The notes under the pieces are model-generated. The model searched no databases. It was not told the origin of the DNA and saw only the letters and a list, made by a program, of their open reading frames with translations. The translations under genes were made by a program, and so were the position numbers. This document shows, in pieces, positions 33,115 through 45,090 of a stretch of DNA of 64,000 nt. The stretch is from Adenophora triphylla var. japonica (lineage: Eukaryota > Streptophyta > Magnoliopsida > Asterales > Campanulaceae), in NCBI GenBank assembly GCA_022495995.1, contig JAFEMH010002321.1, forward strand, positions 1 to 64,000. Direction: 5' to 3'. The stretch's first letter is position 1. Each line of letters begins with the position of its first letter.

Positions 33115-34620
33115 AAGAAAATCATTCCCCGGCGGTCAAACGTAAGACCGAGTGCCCGAGAAAGATAACGAGATCCGTATCTTTCATCAAAATCATTCCC
33201 GGCGGTCAAACGTAAGGCCAAGTGCCCAGGAAAGATAACGGATCCGTATCTTTCATCAAAATCATTCCCGGCGAGTCGAAACGTAAGGCCGAGTGCCGAG
33301 AAAGATAACGGATCCCGTATCTTTCATCAAAATCATTCCGGCGGTCAAACGTAAGGCCGAGTGCCCGAGAAAGATAACGAGATCCGTATCTTTCATCAAA
33401 ATCTTCCGGCGATCAAACGTAAGACCGATGCCCCGAGAAAGATAACGGATCCCGTATCTTTCATCAAAATCATTCCGGCCGGTCAAACGTAAGGCCGAGT
33501 GCCCAGAGAAAGATAACGAGATCCCGTATCTTTCATGAAATCATCCCGGCGGTCAAACGTAAGGCCGAGTGCCCCGAGAAAGATAACGAGATCCGTATCT
33601 TTCATCAAAATCATCGGCGATCAAACGTAAGACCGAGTGCCAGAAAGATAACGAGATCCCGTATCTTTCATCAAAAATCATTCCCGGCGATCAAACGTAG
33701 GCCAGAGTGCCCCGAGAAAGATAACGAGATCAGTATCTTTCATCAAAATCATTCAGCGGTCAAACGTAAGACCGATTTGCCACGAGAAAGATAACGAGAT
33801 CCCGTATCTTTCATCAAAATCATTCCCGACGGTCAAACGTAAGGCCAAGTGCCCCGAGAAAGATAACGGATCCGTATCTTTCATCAAAATCATTCCGGCG
33901 GTAAAGCGTAAGACCGATTTCCCCGAGAAAGATAACGGATCCCGTATCTTTCATCAAAATCATTCCCGGCGATAAAAGCGTAAGGCCGAGTGCCCGAGAA
34001 AGATAACGAGATCCCGTATCTTTCATCAAAATCATTCCCGGCGGTCAAAGCGTAAGACCGAGTGCCCGAGAAAGATAACGGATCCGTATCTTTCATCAAA
34101 ATCATTCCCGGCGGTCAAGCGTAAGACCGAGTGCCGAGAAAGATAACGAGATCCCGTATCTTTCATCAAAATCATTCCGGCGATCAAGCGTAAGGCCGAG
34201 TGCCACGAGAAAGATAACGAGATCCAGTATCTTTCATCAAAATCATTCCCGTGATCAAACGTAAGGCCAGTGCCAGAGAAAGATAACGAGATCCCGTATC
34301 TTTCATCAAAATCATTCCGGCGAGTCAAAGCGTAAGACCGATTTCCCAGAAAGATAACGAGATCCGTATCTTTCATCAAAATTATTCGGCGATCAAACGT
34401 AAGGCCGAGTGCCCCAGAGAAAGATAACGGATCCGTATCTTTCATCAAAATCATGCGATCAAAGCGTAAGGCCGATTTCCCGAGAAAGATAACGAGATCC
34501 GTATCTTTCATCAAAATCATCAACGGCGAGTCAAGCGTAAGACCGATTTCCCGAGAAAGATAACGAGATCCGTATCTTTCATCAAAATCATCAGCGGCGA
34601 TCGAACGTAAGACCAATTCC
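33115..34620 (-). repeat. 72-bp tandem repeat, 21 units, right copy
   Basis: I count 21 GTATCTTTCATCAAAAT cores, the same number as on the left. Linkers are more uniform here (CCCGGCGGTCAAACG or CGGCGATCAAACG) than in the left array, which keeps different linkers per unit. Confidence 0.9.
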
Positions 34621-34841
34621 CCAGGCGAATACGTCGATTTTCCCAATGAAAGGCTAACGAAATCCCCGGCAAAGTTAACGGAATCCCAAAGCCAACGGAA
34701 TCTCGAGTAGTACTCGAACTACGAAAGGGCTTGATTCCCACTAGGGATACGTAGGTAGCCTATCATTAGGTCCGGCCCCTCGACCAAAACGGTCACCCTC
34801 TCCTTCGGCGAGACGAAGTCCACCGAAAGGCCATTTCAAAT

Positions 34842-34995
34842 CAAGGTTCGAGGCACCTAAAAACGCCATCTCCCAAGGTTCGAGGCACCTAAAACGCCAT
34901 CATCATCAAGGTTCGAGGCACCTAAAACGCCATCTCGAGGTTCGAGGCACCTAAACGCCATCTCGAGGTTTGAGGCACCTAAGACGCTATCACTA
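34842..34995 (-). repeat. 30-bp tandem repeat, five units, right copy
   Basis: Units of GGTTCGAGGCACCTAAAACG plus CCATC and a short spacer; mirror of 7,611-7,768, with small deletions that break the peptide frame seen on the left. Confidence 0.8.
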
Positions 34996-35333
34996 GGAAA
35001 GCGATAAATCGCAATCATCCCGGCGAGAGACCGAAAATGGTCATTCCTATCCCCGGCGGAGCGGATAGCCATCGAGGCCGAAAATGGTCATCTCTTATCC
35101 CCAGCAGAGTTTCTTTCCGGCCATTGCAGAACTCGCTCATCGGGTTCGAGGCACCTAAAACGCCATCATCTCCGGGGTCAGGCCGAACTACGGCAGCTTG
35201 ATTCCCGTTCGGGATACGTAGGTACCTATCGCTAGGATTCGGCCACCCGATCACTCGATCATCCACGCCAAATATGGAGCCTTACTCTTATCGATGACCC
35301 GCTTCCTTCGAAAGCGCCGTCGTAGAGGGCTGC

Positions 35334-37068
35334 TGTAAGTGCTCCAATTTGAGCTTGTTAGAATTTTCGTTAGAAAATTAACGAAAGTTATAACATTTCT
35401 AACAATTCCTAACAATCCTAACCTTTCTAACAAAGTGAGGGTAAAATGGGCATTGTTATTTAAGGTTAAACCTTAAAAAGAATCTCAAAAAAGAAAAACA
35501 AAAGAAGAAAACCATAAATAGAAATCTTTGGAAACATAAGCCCATTTGCTAATTTGAATTTCAAAAGAAATATTCCTCTTGTCCAAAGCTGGGTGCATTT
35601 AATGAATAGTGCACTGAGGGTTCTGTCCGCGCGGATGGGATTGCAATTTCCGGAGGGCTATAAATTGAGCCCTCCGAGTCCACAAAAATAAGAGCCTGAC
35701 ACATTTTGCACCGAACCTGCGGCGAAATATAGAGAGAAAGCGGTGAGAATTCACTTGAATTGTCACCATTTTCTCTCCAATCTTTCCCAATTCATACTCA
35801 TCCACTCACTCTCATATTAAAGCCCTAAACACTCATACACTCAAGCCAAACACTCAAGAACACAAGGAAGATTGGTAAACCCTCCTTTCCCTAACCCTAA
35901 ATCTCATCCATGCATGCATCTTCAAACTACAAAATGTAGTTCCTTCATCTTCTTGCTTTAGATCTAAGAAGATCACCATGGAAAGACCATCTCCATGGAT
36001 GATCTTCTACAAAGATCAACATTATTTTCAAGTTCTCTTACTTTCTTGCAAAGAAAACTCATTTTCAAAACCCTAAAAACCATTTTCAAGCATAAAATCT
36101 CATTTTCAAAGGATAAAAATTCCCTTCCCAAGCAAATGAAATGCTTAGTCCTAATGTACCCCAAGGATGGTTTGGTATAGTTGATTCACCACTAAAATGT
36201 CTAGTGATCACTAACCAAAACCTAGGGAAATGGGGACAAGCATGGATGCAAAACCCCCTTTAAAATCATATTCTCCTTCTTGAGAAGTTCCTGTCCAGTA
36301 GCAATTTTCCCAGACCTCAGTCCATTGTCTTAATTTTTGGACACAGATGAAATTGGAATTTGGTGTTGACTACAAAACACTTTTTGTAGCCAACATCCAG
36401 AGATTTCCAGACATATTTTTAATTTAATTTTTGGGTGAGTAAAACTCCTCTTTTCAAATTTTCTTTCAGAGGCTAGTTCATCAGCTTCTGGGAATCCAGA
36501 TCTCATATCTGAGGTTTCCAGAAGGTTTTGACCCCTCAAATCTTCTCCAAAATGGAAAATTCCTTCGCACAAATCTTATTTAAGGTGTCTAGAACAACTT
36601 TCATTCTCTGAGTTTATCCAGATTATGAAGTTTTAAGACCCTTGAATCCATTTCAAAATCAAAGGTCCACTGCCTTTACATTCTGGCAGCAATGGCTCTC
36701 AACTTCAAAAGGTCTTTTGAGTACCAAATCTCAATCCAAAAATCCCCCAAAAAATCATGGGATCAGTTTAAAGTCTTGAAAAGATATCCCTATTTTTTAC
36801 TTTTCTGAGTTTCAAAGTATTTTGGCCAAACACACACACACACACACACACACACAAATGATTTTCAGCTTGGCAGACTCGTTTTACGAGGCATTCCGGG
36901 TGCACACTAACGTCCTTCCGGCGTGTAACATGACCTCCGAACCTAAATCTCTGATCTCGGGCTTTTTTCAAAGTTTTGGCCCTCAAAATTAAAATGGCGT
37001 GGCGACTCCGTTTCGTTGATTTTCAAACAAAAATGGGAAAATTTTCGATACATTCACACATCATCACA
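35334..37068 (+). repeat. 3' LTR of element D'
   Basis: It starts TGTAAGTGCTCC and ends ATCATCACA, 1,735 bases, nearly collinear with the D 3' LTR. The palindrome variant TGTCCGCGCGGATG is at 35,624-35,637 and the TATA box GGCTATAAATTGAGCCC near 35,659. It contains a CA microsatellite near 36,830-36,856. Confidence 0.85.
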
Positions 37069-37232
37069 ATATGTTATGATGCATTTTTTGTATTTTTTTG
37101 AATAAGAAAAAAAATTAAAACATACACATACACACATTACAGCCAAAGAAAAGGCAAAACGAAAGTTTGACCCTCATCCTTGTTTTAAAAAATACTTTAT
37201 TTAAAAAAAGTATTTTTTTTTAAACAATAGCA
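37069..37232 (-). other. Stub of C' leader
   Basis: AT-rich mirror of 5,341-5,504; nothing coding. Confidence 0.6.
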
Positions 37233-37250
37233 TCCCCAGCAGAGTTGCCA
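37233..37250 (-). other. Primer binding site of C'
   Basis: In minus sense TGGCAACTCTGCTGGGGA, identical to 5,323-5,340. Confidence 0.75.
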
Positions 37251-37252
37251 AC

Positions 37253-38354
37253 TGAAATTACACGATCCGTACGCGGACGGCTTTCTTTATTTGAAAATGT
37301 AGAGTCGCCACGCCGTTTTGATTATGCCCAAAATATTGAGAAAAGGCTTTTGTTTGTTGTGTGTTGAGATTTTTGAGTTCAGAGGTCAGGTTACGCCTCG
37401 GGAAGAGATTTTTGTGCTCACAGAATTCGCATCATTTTCATGAGTCTTTACGTACCCTTTTCTTTAGAAGTTATGTGTGTGTATGTGTGTGCTTTTAGAT
37501 AAAATGCATTTAAAAGTAAATAATGGAAAGATTGTGCAGGGAATATTAACAAACCGCTATCACCGTCAGACCTCCATAGTGCAATGGAAGGTCTTGTGGG
37601 ATCGTTTGGATGGTTTGGATATACGTATATAGTAAATAAAGGCTACATTGTAAACAATATATTTAAATCAATAATGTATTTGAAGACTTGAAATTTAAAA
37701 CATTGTTTAAAGTGCGGAAGGAGATCTCACCAATGTTGGTTACGTTCTATCTTCCTAGGGTTTGTAGGTGTGAGTACCCAGGCCCGAACTCGTGTTTTGG
37801 GTATGCTTTCATTTAGATGCATTTAGTTTTGGGCTCGCTTATTTATTTAAAATGCATTTTGGGCCTTCATTATTCATTTATTTATTTATTTACTTTCATC
37901 CATTTGATTCCTCCTCGGACCTGGCTCCCTTCGGCCCAATCTGTCCTAGGAATGACCGGTGTCGTCCGACACAGGACAGACCTAAGGCGGTTAAAGCTCC
38001 ATGTCGTACGACATAGGAGCTCCTCTCAGCATGCCTATAAATAAAGGGCTTTCTTGATCATTTTAAAGGAGGATTTTGGCAAGAAAGGTTACTCTGCCGA
38101 ATATGTGAGAAGAGAGAGAAACACACACTCACCTCCCTCCTCACACACACACACATCTAAGCAAGGTCCAAGGGTAATCATTTTGTTGGTGTTTTGAAGG
38201 GGTAAACACCATACTAATGGTGCTTTTACCTTATGGACTACAATAGGTAGACCCTAGACCCTTTCTCTCTCTGTTTATATCTTGTCTACTTGTACATTGC
38301 CTTGAATGCTTATCTTATTTGATACCATGTGATTATTTGGGATTTTTGCATGCA
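37253..38354 (-). repeat. LTR of element C'
   Basis: In minus sense TGCATGCA..TTTCA, 1,102 bases, nearly identical to 4,221-5,320. Palindromes lie at 37,960-37,971 (TGTCGTCCGACA) and 38,002-38,013 (TGTCGTACGACA). TATAAATAA follows on the plus strand near 38,036. Confidence 0.8.
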
Positions 38355-39420
38355 CATCTCATATGGGGTCTTTTGAACCAATTTGGTAGGAACTACGTTT
38401 TATAGTGAAAGCGGCGGTTTCTAGTGCATGTCCCCAAAGGATAAAGGAAGCTCAACTTGACTCATCATAGAACGAACCATGGTCGACAAAGTTCTATTCC
38501 TCCTTTCAGACACACCATTCCATTGTGGTGTTCCGGGTGGAGAGAGTTCTGAAACGATTCCACAACTCTTAAGATGACTGTCAAATTCTTGGCTCAAATA
38601 TTCACCACCTCGATAGGATCGAAGTACTTTAATAGTTTTGCCAAGTTGGTTTTTCACCTCATTTTGAAATATTCGAAATATCTTAAACGATTCACTTTTA
38701 TGTTTCATTAGATAAAAATATCCAAATCTACTATAATCATCAGTGAATGTTATGAAGTACCAAAATCCTCCCCTAGCATCGCTACTCATAGGCCCACATA
38801 CATCGGTATGTATGAGTCCTAATAAGTCGCCCGCCCTTTCACTAGTTTTGGTAAATGGGTCCTTGGTCATCTTGCCAAGTAAACAAGACTCGCATGTCTC
38901 ATATGATTCATAATCATGTGAGTCTAAAAATCCATCTTTGCGGAGTTTAGAAATGCGTTTCTCATTTATATAGCCAAGACAACAATGCCATAAGTAAGTG
39001 TGGTTTACATCATTGGGTTTAGCTTTCTTGTTAATGTTATAGACATCATTATCACGATTTTCAACATCAAGGATGTAAAGGCCATTGAATGAAATAGCAG
39101 TACAATAATGCATATCACTCTTGTAAATGGAAAAATTCTTATCACATATAAGAAAATTAAAACCTTCATTATCCAAACATGAAATCGAAATAATATTCCT
39201 ACTTAAAGCTGGAACATAATAACAATTGTTCAAAACAAGTATTAGTCCACTAGGTAAAGTAACTTCATAAGTTCCTATGGCTAATGCAACAACTCTTGCT
39301 CCATTCCCCACACGTAGGTCCACTTCACCTTCCTCAAGCATCCTTCTGTTCTTTAGAACCTACACATTTAAACAAATGTGAGTTCCACATCCTATATCCT
39401 ATACCCAAGAACTAGAAGTA
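38355..39420 (-). pseudogene. Copia A' protease and integrase remnant
   Basis: An open frame of 306 codons (39,341-38,421) contains the GAG-pre-integrase (HTYLWHCCLGYI, CESCLLGK; one zinc His is Tyr) and the integrase core with HTDVCGP (first Asp), a SYRGGEY block where the second Asp is lost, and WNGVSERRN (Glu). Upstream, protease reads WV-stop-DIGCGTH, with the catalytic DTG changed to DIG. It is an inactive pol fragment cut by C' at 38,354. Confidence 0.85.
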
Positions 39421-40307
39421 GATATGAATATATCTATAACAAAGATACCTGAAGTCGAAGTAACTCCTTTGCTCTTCTTCAGTGCTTCCTTGTATTTTGT
39501 GCAGTTTCTCCTCCAATGTCTAATCTCATTGCAATGGAAGCAGACTGCGTCCTCTTGGGACTTGGGCTTAGCCTCTTTAGGCTTGACAGCCTCTTTGGGT
39601 TTGGCAACATTTGCCTTAGGATTAGCAACCTTTGCCTTTCCTTTACCCTTGAAACCCTTCCCCTTGTTAACCATTAGCACTTGGTCGGTTTTCTTCTCGA
39701 CAATATTGGTTTCCGCAGTGTTCAACATTTGAACTAACTCGGAAAGGTTTTTATTCATTTCACCCATGTTATAGTGCATTATAAAATTACTTAAACTTTT
39801 GGGCAATGAATTCAATATTATGTCGGTAGCCAACTCTTGGCTAATTGGAAAATTGAGCCTTTCAAGATGCTCAATGTGGCCCTTCAACTTAAGAGCATGG
39901 GGACCAACAGCTTTTCCTTCACTCATCTTGCATGAGGTCAAGACCTTAACTGTGTTATACCTTTCTTGCCTAGCTTATACTTGAAACATTTCCATCAGTC
40001 GATTGTTAAGATCAACTGTCCCCAAGTGCTCAAGATCCTTCTAAAGGTTCTTGCACATGGCGGAGAGCATGAGGCATCCAACATCTGTAGAGTCACGCTT
40101 GTGCTTCAGATATTTATCCTTCACTGCCCTAGTAGCATTGGCAGCAGGTTCAGGTGGAATAGGTTCCTCGAGAACGTATAGTTTTTCCTCTTGCCAGAGA
40201 ACAATTCTCACGCTACGGATTCAATCCATATAGTTTTTACCATTCTCTTCCAACCTCTCCTTCTCAAGGAGAGATCGCAGTGATAGATGATTATTGTTTG
40301 ATGCCAT
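39421..40307 (-). pseudogene. Copia A' gag remnant
   Basis: The ATG at 40,307 opens MASNNNHLSLRSLLEKERLE and meets a stop in NYMD-stop, the same codon as in A. It continues with LYVLEEPIPPEPAANATRAV and an open stretch of 180 codons (39,941-39,399) including KMSEGKAVGPHALKLKGHIE, a Lys/Pro-rich linker and an intact zinc knuckle C-F-H-C-N-E-I-R-H-W-R-R-N-C. Three stops in total. Confidence 0.85.
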
Positions 40308-41679
40308 TTATTCTAAAAAAAGATATACATAAAATATGAACACATATAAGTAAACATATCATATGAGAAGTATAATGCATTTACATAAAATGCTCCCACT
40401 AAATTATACACCTTCCAATGCAAATAAGCATAATATACATTTAATGGGCTAAGATCCAACTTTAATTTAATTTCAAGTTTGCTATGGCAAACCGCTCAAA
40501 ATTAAATTAATTAGGTAGAAACATCAATCATATCACATATATGACTCTTAGATCTTTTATGAGATTTATTCAAGACATCATATGTCTAGGCATATTTTAA
40601 TCTCATCTTATGCCTTGGGTCCAAAACCATTTTGATAACCCAATTAAGTTCATTCACTTTAAACGTATAGGAACCACCATTTCCTCATCTTGCTCGCATT
40701 CGAATAGAATCAAAGTACCTTGCTATGGCAAGCCCACCCAAAACTATCCGAATGGTCTCAAGTGTTTTAATCATGAATTGGCATAAAAAACTTAAAAGTT
40801 AAATGAAGGTTCTTTAAAAAGTAGATTATAAGCATATCAGTAAAGATATTCATAATCGTGCACCAGGTAAGTTCCCAGGAAGATAGGTGAGCCACAAGGA
40901 CTACTTAAGTACCAAATCTCTCCTTCGACAGAACTTTTCTAGACATGCACAATCAGAAATCAGCTCTGATTTGGCAACATAATCACTACCTTTTATAAAC
41001 AATCAGTTTCCTTTTAAATTTCGCGTAAAATGACTTGTTTCTCATAAACAATCATAAAACCAAAATTTTAATGTTTCAATCTAAACATTCAGGAAATTGC
41101 AATATATTGTTTCAACTAAACATCTAAAATTCTTAACATTTAAGAACACATAAATCATGCATCGCAATAATTAATAAAATCAAATTTTAATTAACTAAGC
41201 ATGCATAAACAATGAATTAATCTAGCATAGCCCTATAAACTTATTTTTATAGCATCCATATTAACACATAAACGTATCAGATTGTAAACACATTCACAGA
41301 TTAGCAGGATTGTTCAACAAACTTATTCTGCCCAGATTGGGCTAGTTTTGTCGCGTGACAGAGACTCCCAGAGTCCTGATCTGTCGCACGACCTAGAGAG
41401 GCCATCAGACATGATCTGTCGCGTGACATAGACATACTATGTCGCGTGACACCATGAAGCCAGTTTTGCAGATTTACAAAATTCAACCAATTCTAAATCC
41501 CAGAGTAATTAAATAATGCAAACGACTTTTAACAGATTTAATTCAATATCATTAGAACACGAATTAGGCATATTGTTTCAAAAACAATTAATCTATCGCA
41601 TACAAAACATGCAAAAGAACATATAAACGATTTATATTACTTTTCTAGCATGTTAATTCAAACTTAATGATACGAACGG
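40308..41679 (-). other. Long untranslated leader of copia A'
   Basis: AT-rich leader, mirror of 901-2,269, without a credible open frame. The palindrome array at 41,345-41,455 has four copies of TGTCGCGTGAC or TGTCGCACGAC. Confidence 0.7.
41345..41455. repeat. GTCG..YGAC palindrome array in the A' leader
   Basis: In plus sense TGTCGCGTGACA, TGTCGCACGACC, TGTCGCGTGACA and TGTCGCGTGACA are separated by 11-25 bases. It matches the array at 1,128-1,228, but the right copies keep GTCG where the left has GTCA. Confidence 0.75.
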
Positions 41680-41692
41680 GGCTATGATACCA
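41680..41692 (-). other. Primer binding site of copia A'
   Basis: In minus sense TGGTATCATAGCC, one base after the LTR end CCAACA. Initiator-Met tRNA type. Confidence 0.8.
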
Positions 41693-41693
41693 C

Positions 41694-43049
41694 TGTTGGA
41701 TTTTACGGGTCCATGCGCAGCGGAATTAAGCATCAAATAACATAAAACCCAAGAGCCTAGGATCCGTTCTATACAATTAAATTGAAACCTATGAGATAGA
41801 AATAACCAACCTTGAACGCTTTTCGTTCTTGAGCTATCGAACGATTTAATAATGTGATTTTAATCATAAACTTCGTTCTTCAGAATGCTTGAACTCTAGG
41901 CCTTGATCGATGAACGAGCGAAGACCCTCTTTCGGTATCCACACCTTTGAATGAATCCAAGAACAATTTCTTGAAGATTGCTAGATCCTATAAACCTTGG
42001 AATAATATTGAGAATATTGTTGTGAATTTCTTTTGAGAATTTCGGCTAGACTTTTAGGGTTGACATACATTCATATTTATACTACATTAGTATAGAATAT
42101 GAATCCTAATCAAATTAGAAAAGGATTCTGTCAAACCGCCTCAGGACCTGTTGTGTCGCACGACCACACGAGACACATGGCCTAGTTGTGTCACACGACC
42201 AGACAAGGCTGCTAAGGAGTTTTCTCAATCATTTTTCCACATGTTTAATCAAATTCATTCTAGTTGTGTATGACCCAATAGGATTACATTATGTTGGCAA
42301 TGAGTTCGATCATATCGACCCTCATAAGACATAAGCGGACTCTAGCAAGCCATTATGTCTACCCAAATAATGAAACGTAAGAGTTCACGTTTCCAATGGT
42401 ACACTTCCATTTCTCCCTTTGTCTCACGATGTTATATTGAACACAAGTCATGGTCCTCATCAACTTGTCTTTGTTCAATGCTTTCTCGATTCTGAGTATA
42501 ATGATAATCCAATCGTATTGGGGTATGGCCATACACTTTCATCATTATCACTCATCGAGGGGCCCAAGCAAAACATCTCTCTTTCGAGGGACAAATTCCA
42601 TCTTGACTTATCATCCTTCCCATCATGAATCCGATCATGCCAAAATTAGCCTTTATAAATATCGTGTTAAGATATCGTTTGACTAAAATCAAACATGACT
42701 TTCATCATATGTAAGGTCATGATAATCTCAGGTCTAGGGACTAAATGAAGTAACCTTATGAGATTTAATTATGACATTTGACCATGACATAAATCTCATG
42801 CGGGTCCAGTCCAGTCACTTGTTCTCTAACAAGTACCCATAAATTTAATGTGCATCTCTATGCATATAATCATCATATGATTATTCATTAACATTTATAC
42901 TAATTATTCACTTAATAATTAGGGACGGAGATTATTATAAACAAATATACAAAACATATATAATAATCAAATGATAAACATCTCATATAATAATAAATAA
43001 TGTCAACACATAAGTCTATCAAACGTAGGCCTAGGGCATAAGACTAACA
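41694..43049 (-). repeat. Complete LTR of copia A'
   Basis: In minus sense it starts TGTTAGTCTTATGCCC and ends AATCCAACA, 1,356 bases, TG..CA. TATA box at 42,081-42,073. Palindromic motifs (GTCGCACGAC, GTCACACGAC) lie at about 42,150-42,205, upstream of the TATA box. Confidence 0.85.
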
Positions 43050-43273
43050 AGTTTATCAACATTGGATGCTCTAAAAGATGAAACATCATTTTCAAGCTTT
43101 ATTTTTTAAATGACTTTTCAATTTTATCATTCTTTTGTAAAGTGACCTATCAATAAAAAAGAAAACAATGTCAATTCATAATTGAATTCACTAAAATATA
43201 AAATCAGTGATATATCATTCTTTAATAAAGTGACCTATCATTTAAAACATTTAATGAACAAAAAATAACTTAC

Positions 43274-43617
43274 TTAATTAAGATAAATATTATATTTAAG
43301 AAACTTAATGAAATTGAAACAATACTTAGAATTTAAGCAAATGTTACACAAATTATAAATTAAACAAATATAATTAAATATCCTTGAATTCTTCATACAA
43401 TCTGCATAGAGCTCCATTTCTTTTGATGACAATACTGATTTCCCCATAATCCCACCTTGCCACTTAGGTTTTTGTTTTAGCAAATCCCAACAATGCTCAA
43501 GAATAAATTTGTGGCCATTATTTTTTTTTCCATATTTGTCTAGCTTCATATAAAGCACTGTGCTCATTACAACCGCTCCTCTATTTCCGTTATGCTTACG
43601 TAATGGAATTTCATCCG
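43274..43617 (-). pseudogene. NAM-associated / Myb-like domain remnant (host gene or Harbinger ORF1 piece)
   Basis: A minus frame gives KNNGHKFILEHCWDLLKQKP followed by KWQ, which resembles the F..EHCW..L...PKW block of NAM-associated C-terminal domains found with trihelix/Myb-like proteins and with PIF/Harbinger ORF1. Only about 35 residues are recognisable; the tail is AT-rich noise. It sits between the A' LTR and the H LTR, so it may be part of the pre-insertion locus. Confidence 0.45.
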
Positions 43618-43796
43618 TGACTTTCTATTCCAAAGTTACATCAATATATACAATTCTACTCCCATGAGTTTAGGAGTCTAATACCTTAATTTTAGGATCT
43701 AAATCAACTCTCCTAATATGACTAGTATATATATACAACATATATTCTCTAATGAATATAGGATACTACATATCTATATATATCTGTATTCTATCA
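43618..43796 (-). repeat. 3' LTR of copia H
   Basis: In minus sense TGATAGAATACAG to AAAGTCA, 179 bases, directly after the polypurine tract GGGGGGAA (43,804-43,797). Short LTRs are usual for this copia group. Confidence 0.65.
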
Positions 43797-43825
43797 TTCC
43801 CCCCGTAGTCGTAGCGCGAGGAGGC

Positions 43826-45090
43826 TATATGCTAAGACTGTTCCGAAAATCATTAAAGAGTATGCACGGAAGTCCTTTCGTGAAAATGTTTGCCATTTGA
43901 TAACGGGACGACACATGAAGCGCATGAACATCACCTTTCTCTACCTTTTCTCGAATGAAAAAAAAATGTCTAGCTCAATATGTTTCGTACGTTGGTGTTG
44001 GACTGGATTTCCCGACAAATATATGGCACTCACGTTATCACAGTATACTAGCGTAGCCTTTGATAGGGGTACGTGAAGCTCAAGTAATATATTTCGAACC
44101 CAACAGGATTCGGCAACTACATTAGACACACCCCTATACTCCGCTTCGGTACTAGAACGAGACAAGGTAGGTTGTCTCTTGGATGACCAAGAAACCAAAT
44201 TATTACCCAAAAATAAACAATAACCCGAAGTTGAGCAGCGGGTGGGTATCCGGGCAACCGCCCCAACCGGCATCAATATAAGTTGTAAGGGTGGTACAAG
44301 GAGACTTTGAGAGATGTAGGCCAAGCTCAATAGTCCCTCGAATATATCTCAGAATGCTTTTAAGTGCGGCCATTTGATCTTGCCTGGGATCATCCATGTG
44401 AAGACATATTTGTTGAACCGCATAACTGATGTCGGGTCGGGTAAAGGTTAAATATTGCAAGGCACCGACCAAACTTCAAAATAAAGTTGGATCTTCATAA
44501 GGAGCCCCAGCCGAGCCACTCAGTTTGGCATTAGTGTCTACCGGCGTCAAGGATGGCTTGCAAGAAAGCATGCCGACCCGATTGAGTATATCTTTAGCAT
44601 ATTTACTTTGACACAAAAATAGTCCCCCGTTAGTGTGTGTCACAGCAATCCCCAAGAAATAATTCAATGGCCCAAGGTCCTTCATTGCAAATTCGGATGC
44701 TAAGGTGGACATAATCGAAACCCGAAGCTTGTCTGAAGAGGTAGTAAGAATTATACCGTCGACGTACAACAATAAATATGCCATATCTTTCCCCTTCGCA
44801 TAGAAGAATAATGTGTGATCCGATCTACTATGACTGAACCCCATAGTGAAAACAAAATTTGCAAACCTCTTGTACCAGGCCGGGGGAGTCTGTTTGAGGC
44901 CATATAGGGATTTTTTTTCAATAAGCAGACATAGTCAGGATGGTGCTAATCACGAAAACCCATCGGTTGGTGCATATACACAGTCTCCTATAATGCCCCA
45001 TGGAGGAAGGCATTTTTAACATCCAATTGGTGTATAGACCAAGATTTAGATAAAGCCAAACTGAGTATTGTTCAGATCGTGGCTGGTTTT
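43826..45090 (-). pseudogene. Copia H reverse transcriptase C-terminal part and RNase H
   Basis: From 45,090 down the frames read IHQLDVKNAFLHG, YGLKQTPPAWYKRFANFVF, then an open stretch (44,844-44,476) with YLLLYVDGIILTTSS, where the catalytic YVDD has become YVDG. RNase H follows: VGALQYLTFTRPDISYAVQ, TSGYCLFLGNNLVSWSSKRQ, SSTEAEYRGVS, VYCDNVSAIYLSGNPVQHQR and TKHIELDIFF. The end is KGLPCILFNDFRNSLSI before the stop near 43,826. A handful of frameshifts and stops make it inactive. Confidence 0.85.
45086..45090 (+). other. Target site duplication of E, left copy
   Basis: GTTTT, identical to 53,263-53,267. Confidence 0.85.

Larger units (their letters stand above)
25146..37068 (+). mobile_element. 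Element D': 5'-truncated inverted copy of D
   Basis: It has the same content as D from the integrase upstream region to the 3' LTR, but in plus sense. It lacks protease, gag, primer site and 5' LTR. Similarity to D becomes weak at 25,230-25,300, and the remaining 85 bases abut the 5' LTR of D directly. It holds its own antisense PMD and DUF7745-like copies on the minus strand. Confidence 0.8.
25230..42580 (-). repeat. Right arm of the giant imperfect inverted repeat
   Basis: This is the reverse-complement partner of 1-17,090. It carries the same nest in mirror order: partial D', C' LTR, then copia A'. The spacer between the arms (17,090-25,230) holds the gag half and the 5' LTR of D, which have no counterpart on the right. 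The outer end coincides with the window start, so the true arm length is unknown. The right copia LTR simply continues to 43,049. Confidence 0.9.
38355..43049 (-). mobile_element. Ty1/copia element A', 5' part with complete LTR
   Basis: Minus-sense order: LTR 43,049-41,694, primer site, 1.37 kb leader, gag from 40,307, protease and integrase to 38,355, where C' interrupts at the same base as C in A. It is the mirror of A and the better preserved copy. Confidence 0.85.
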
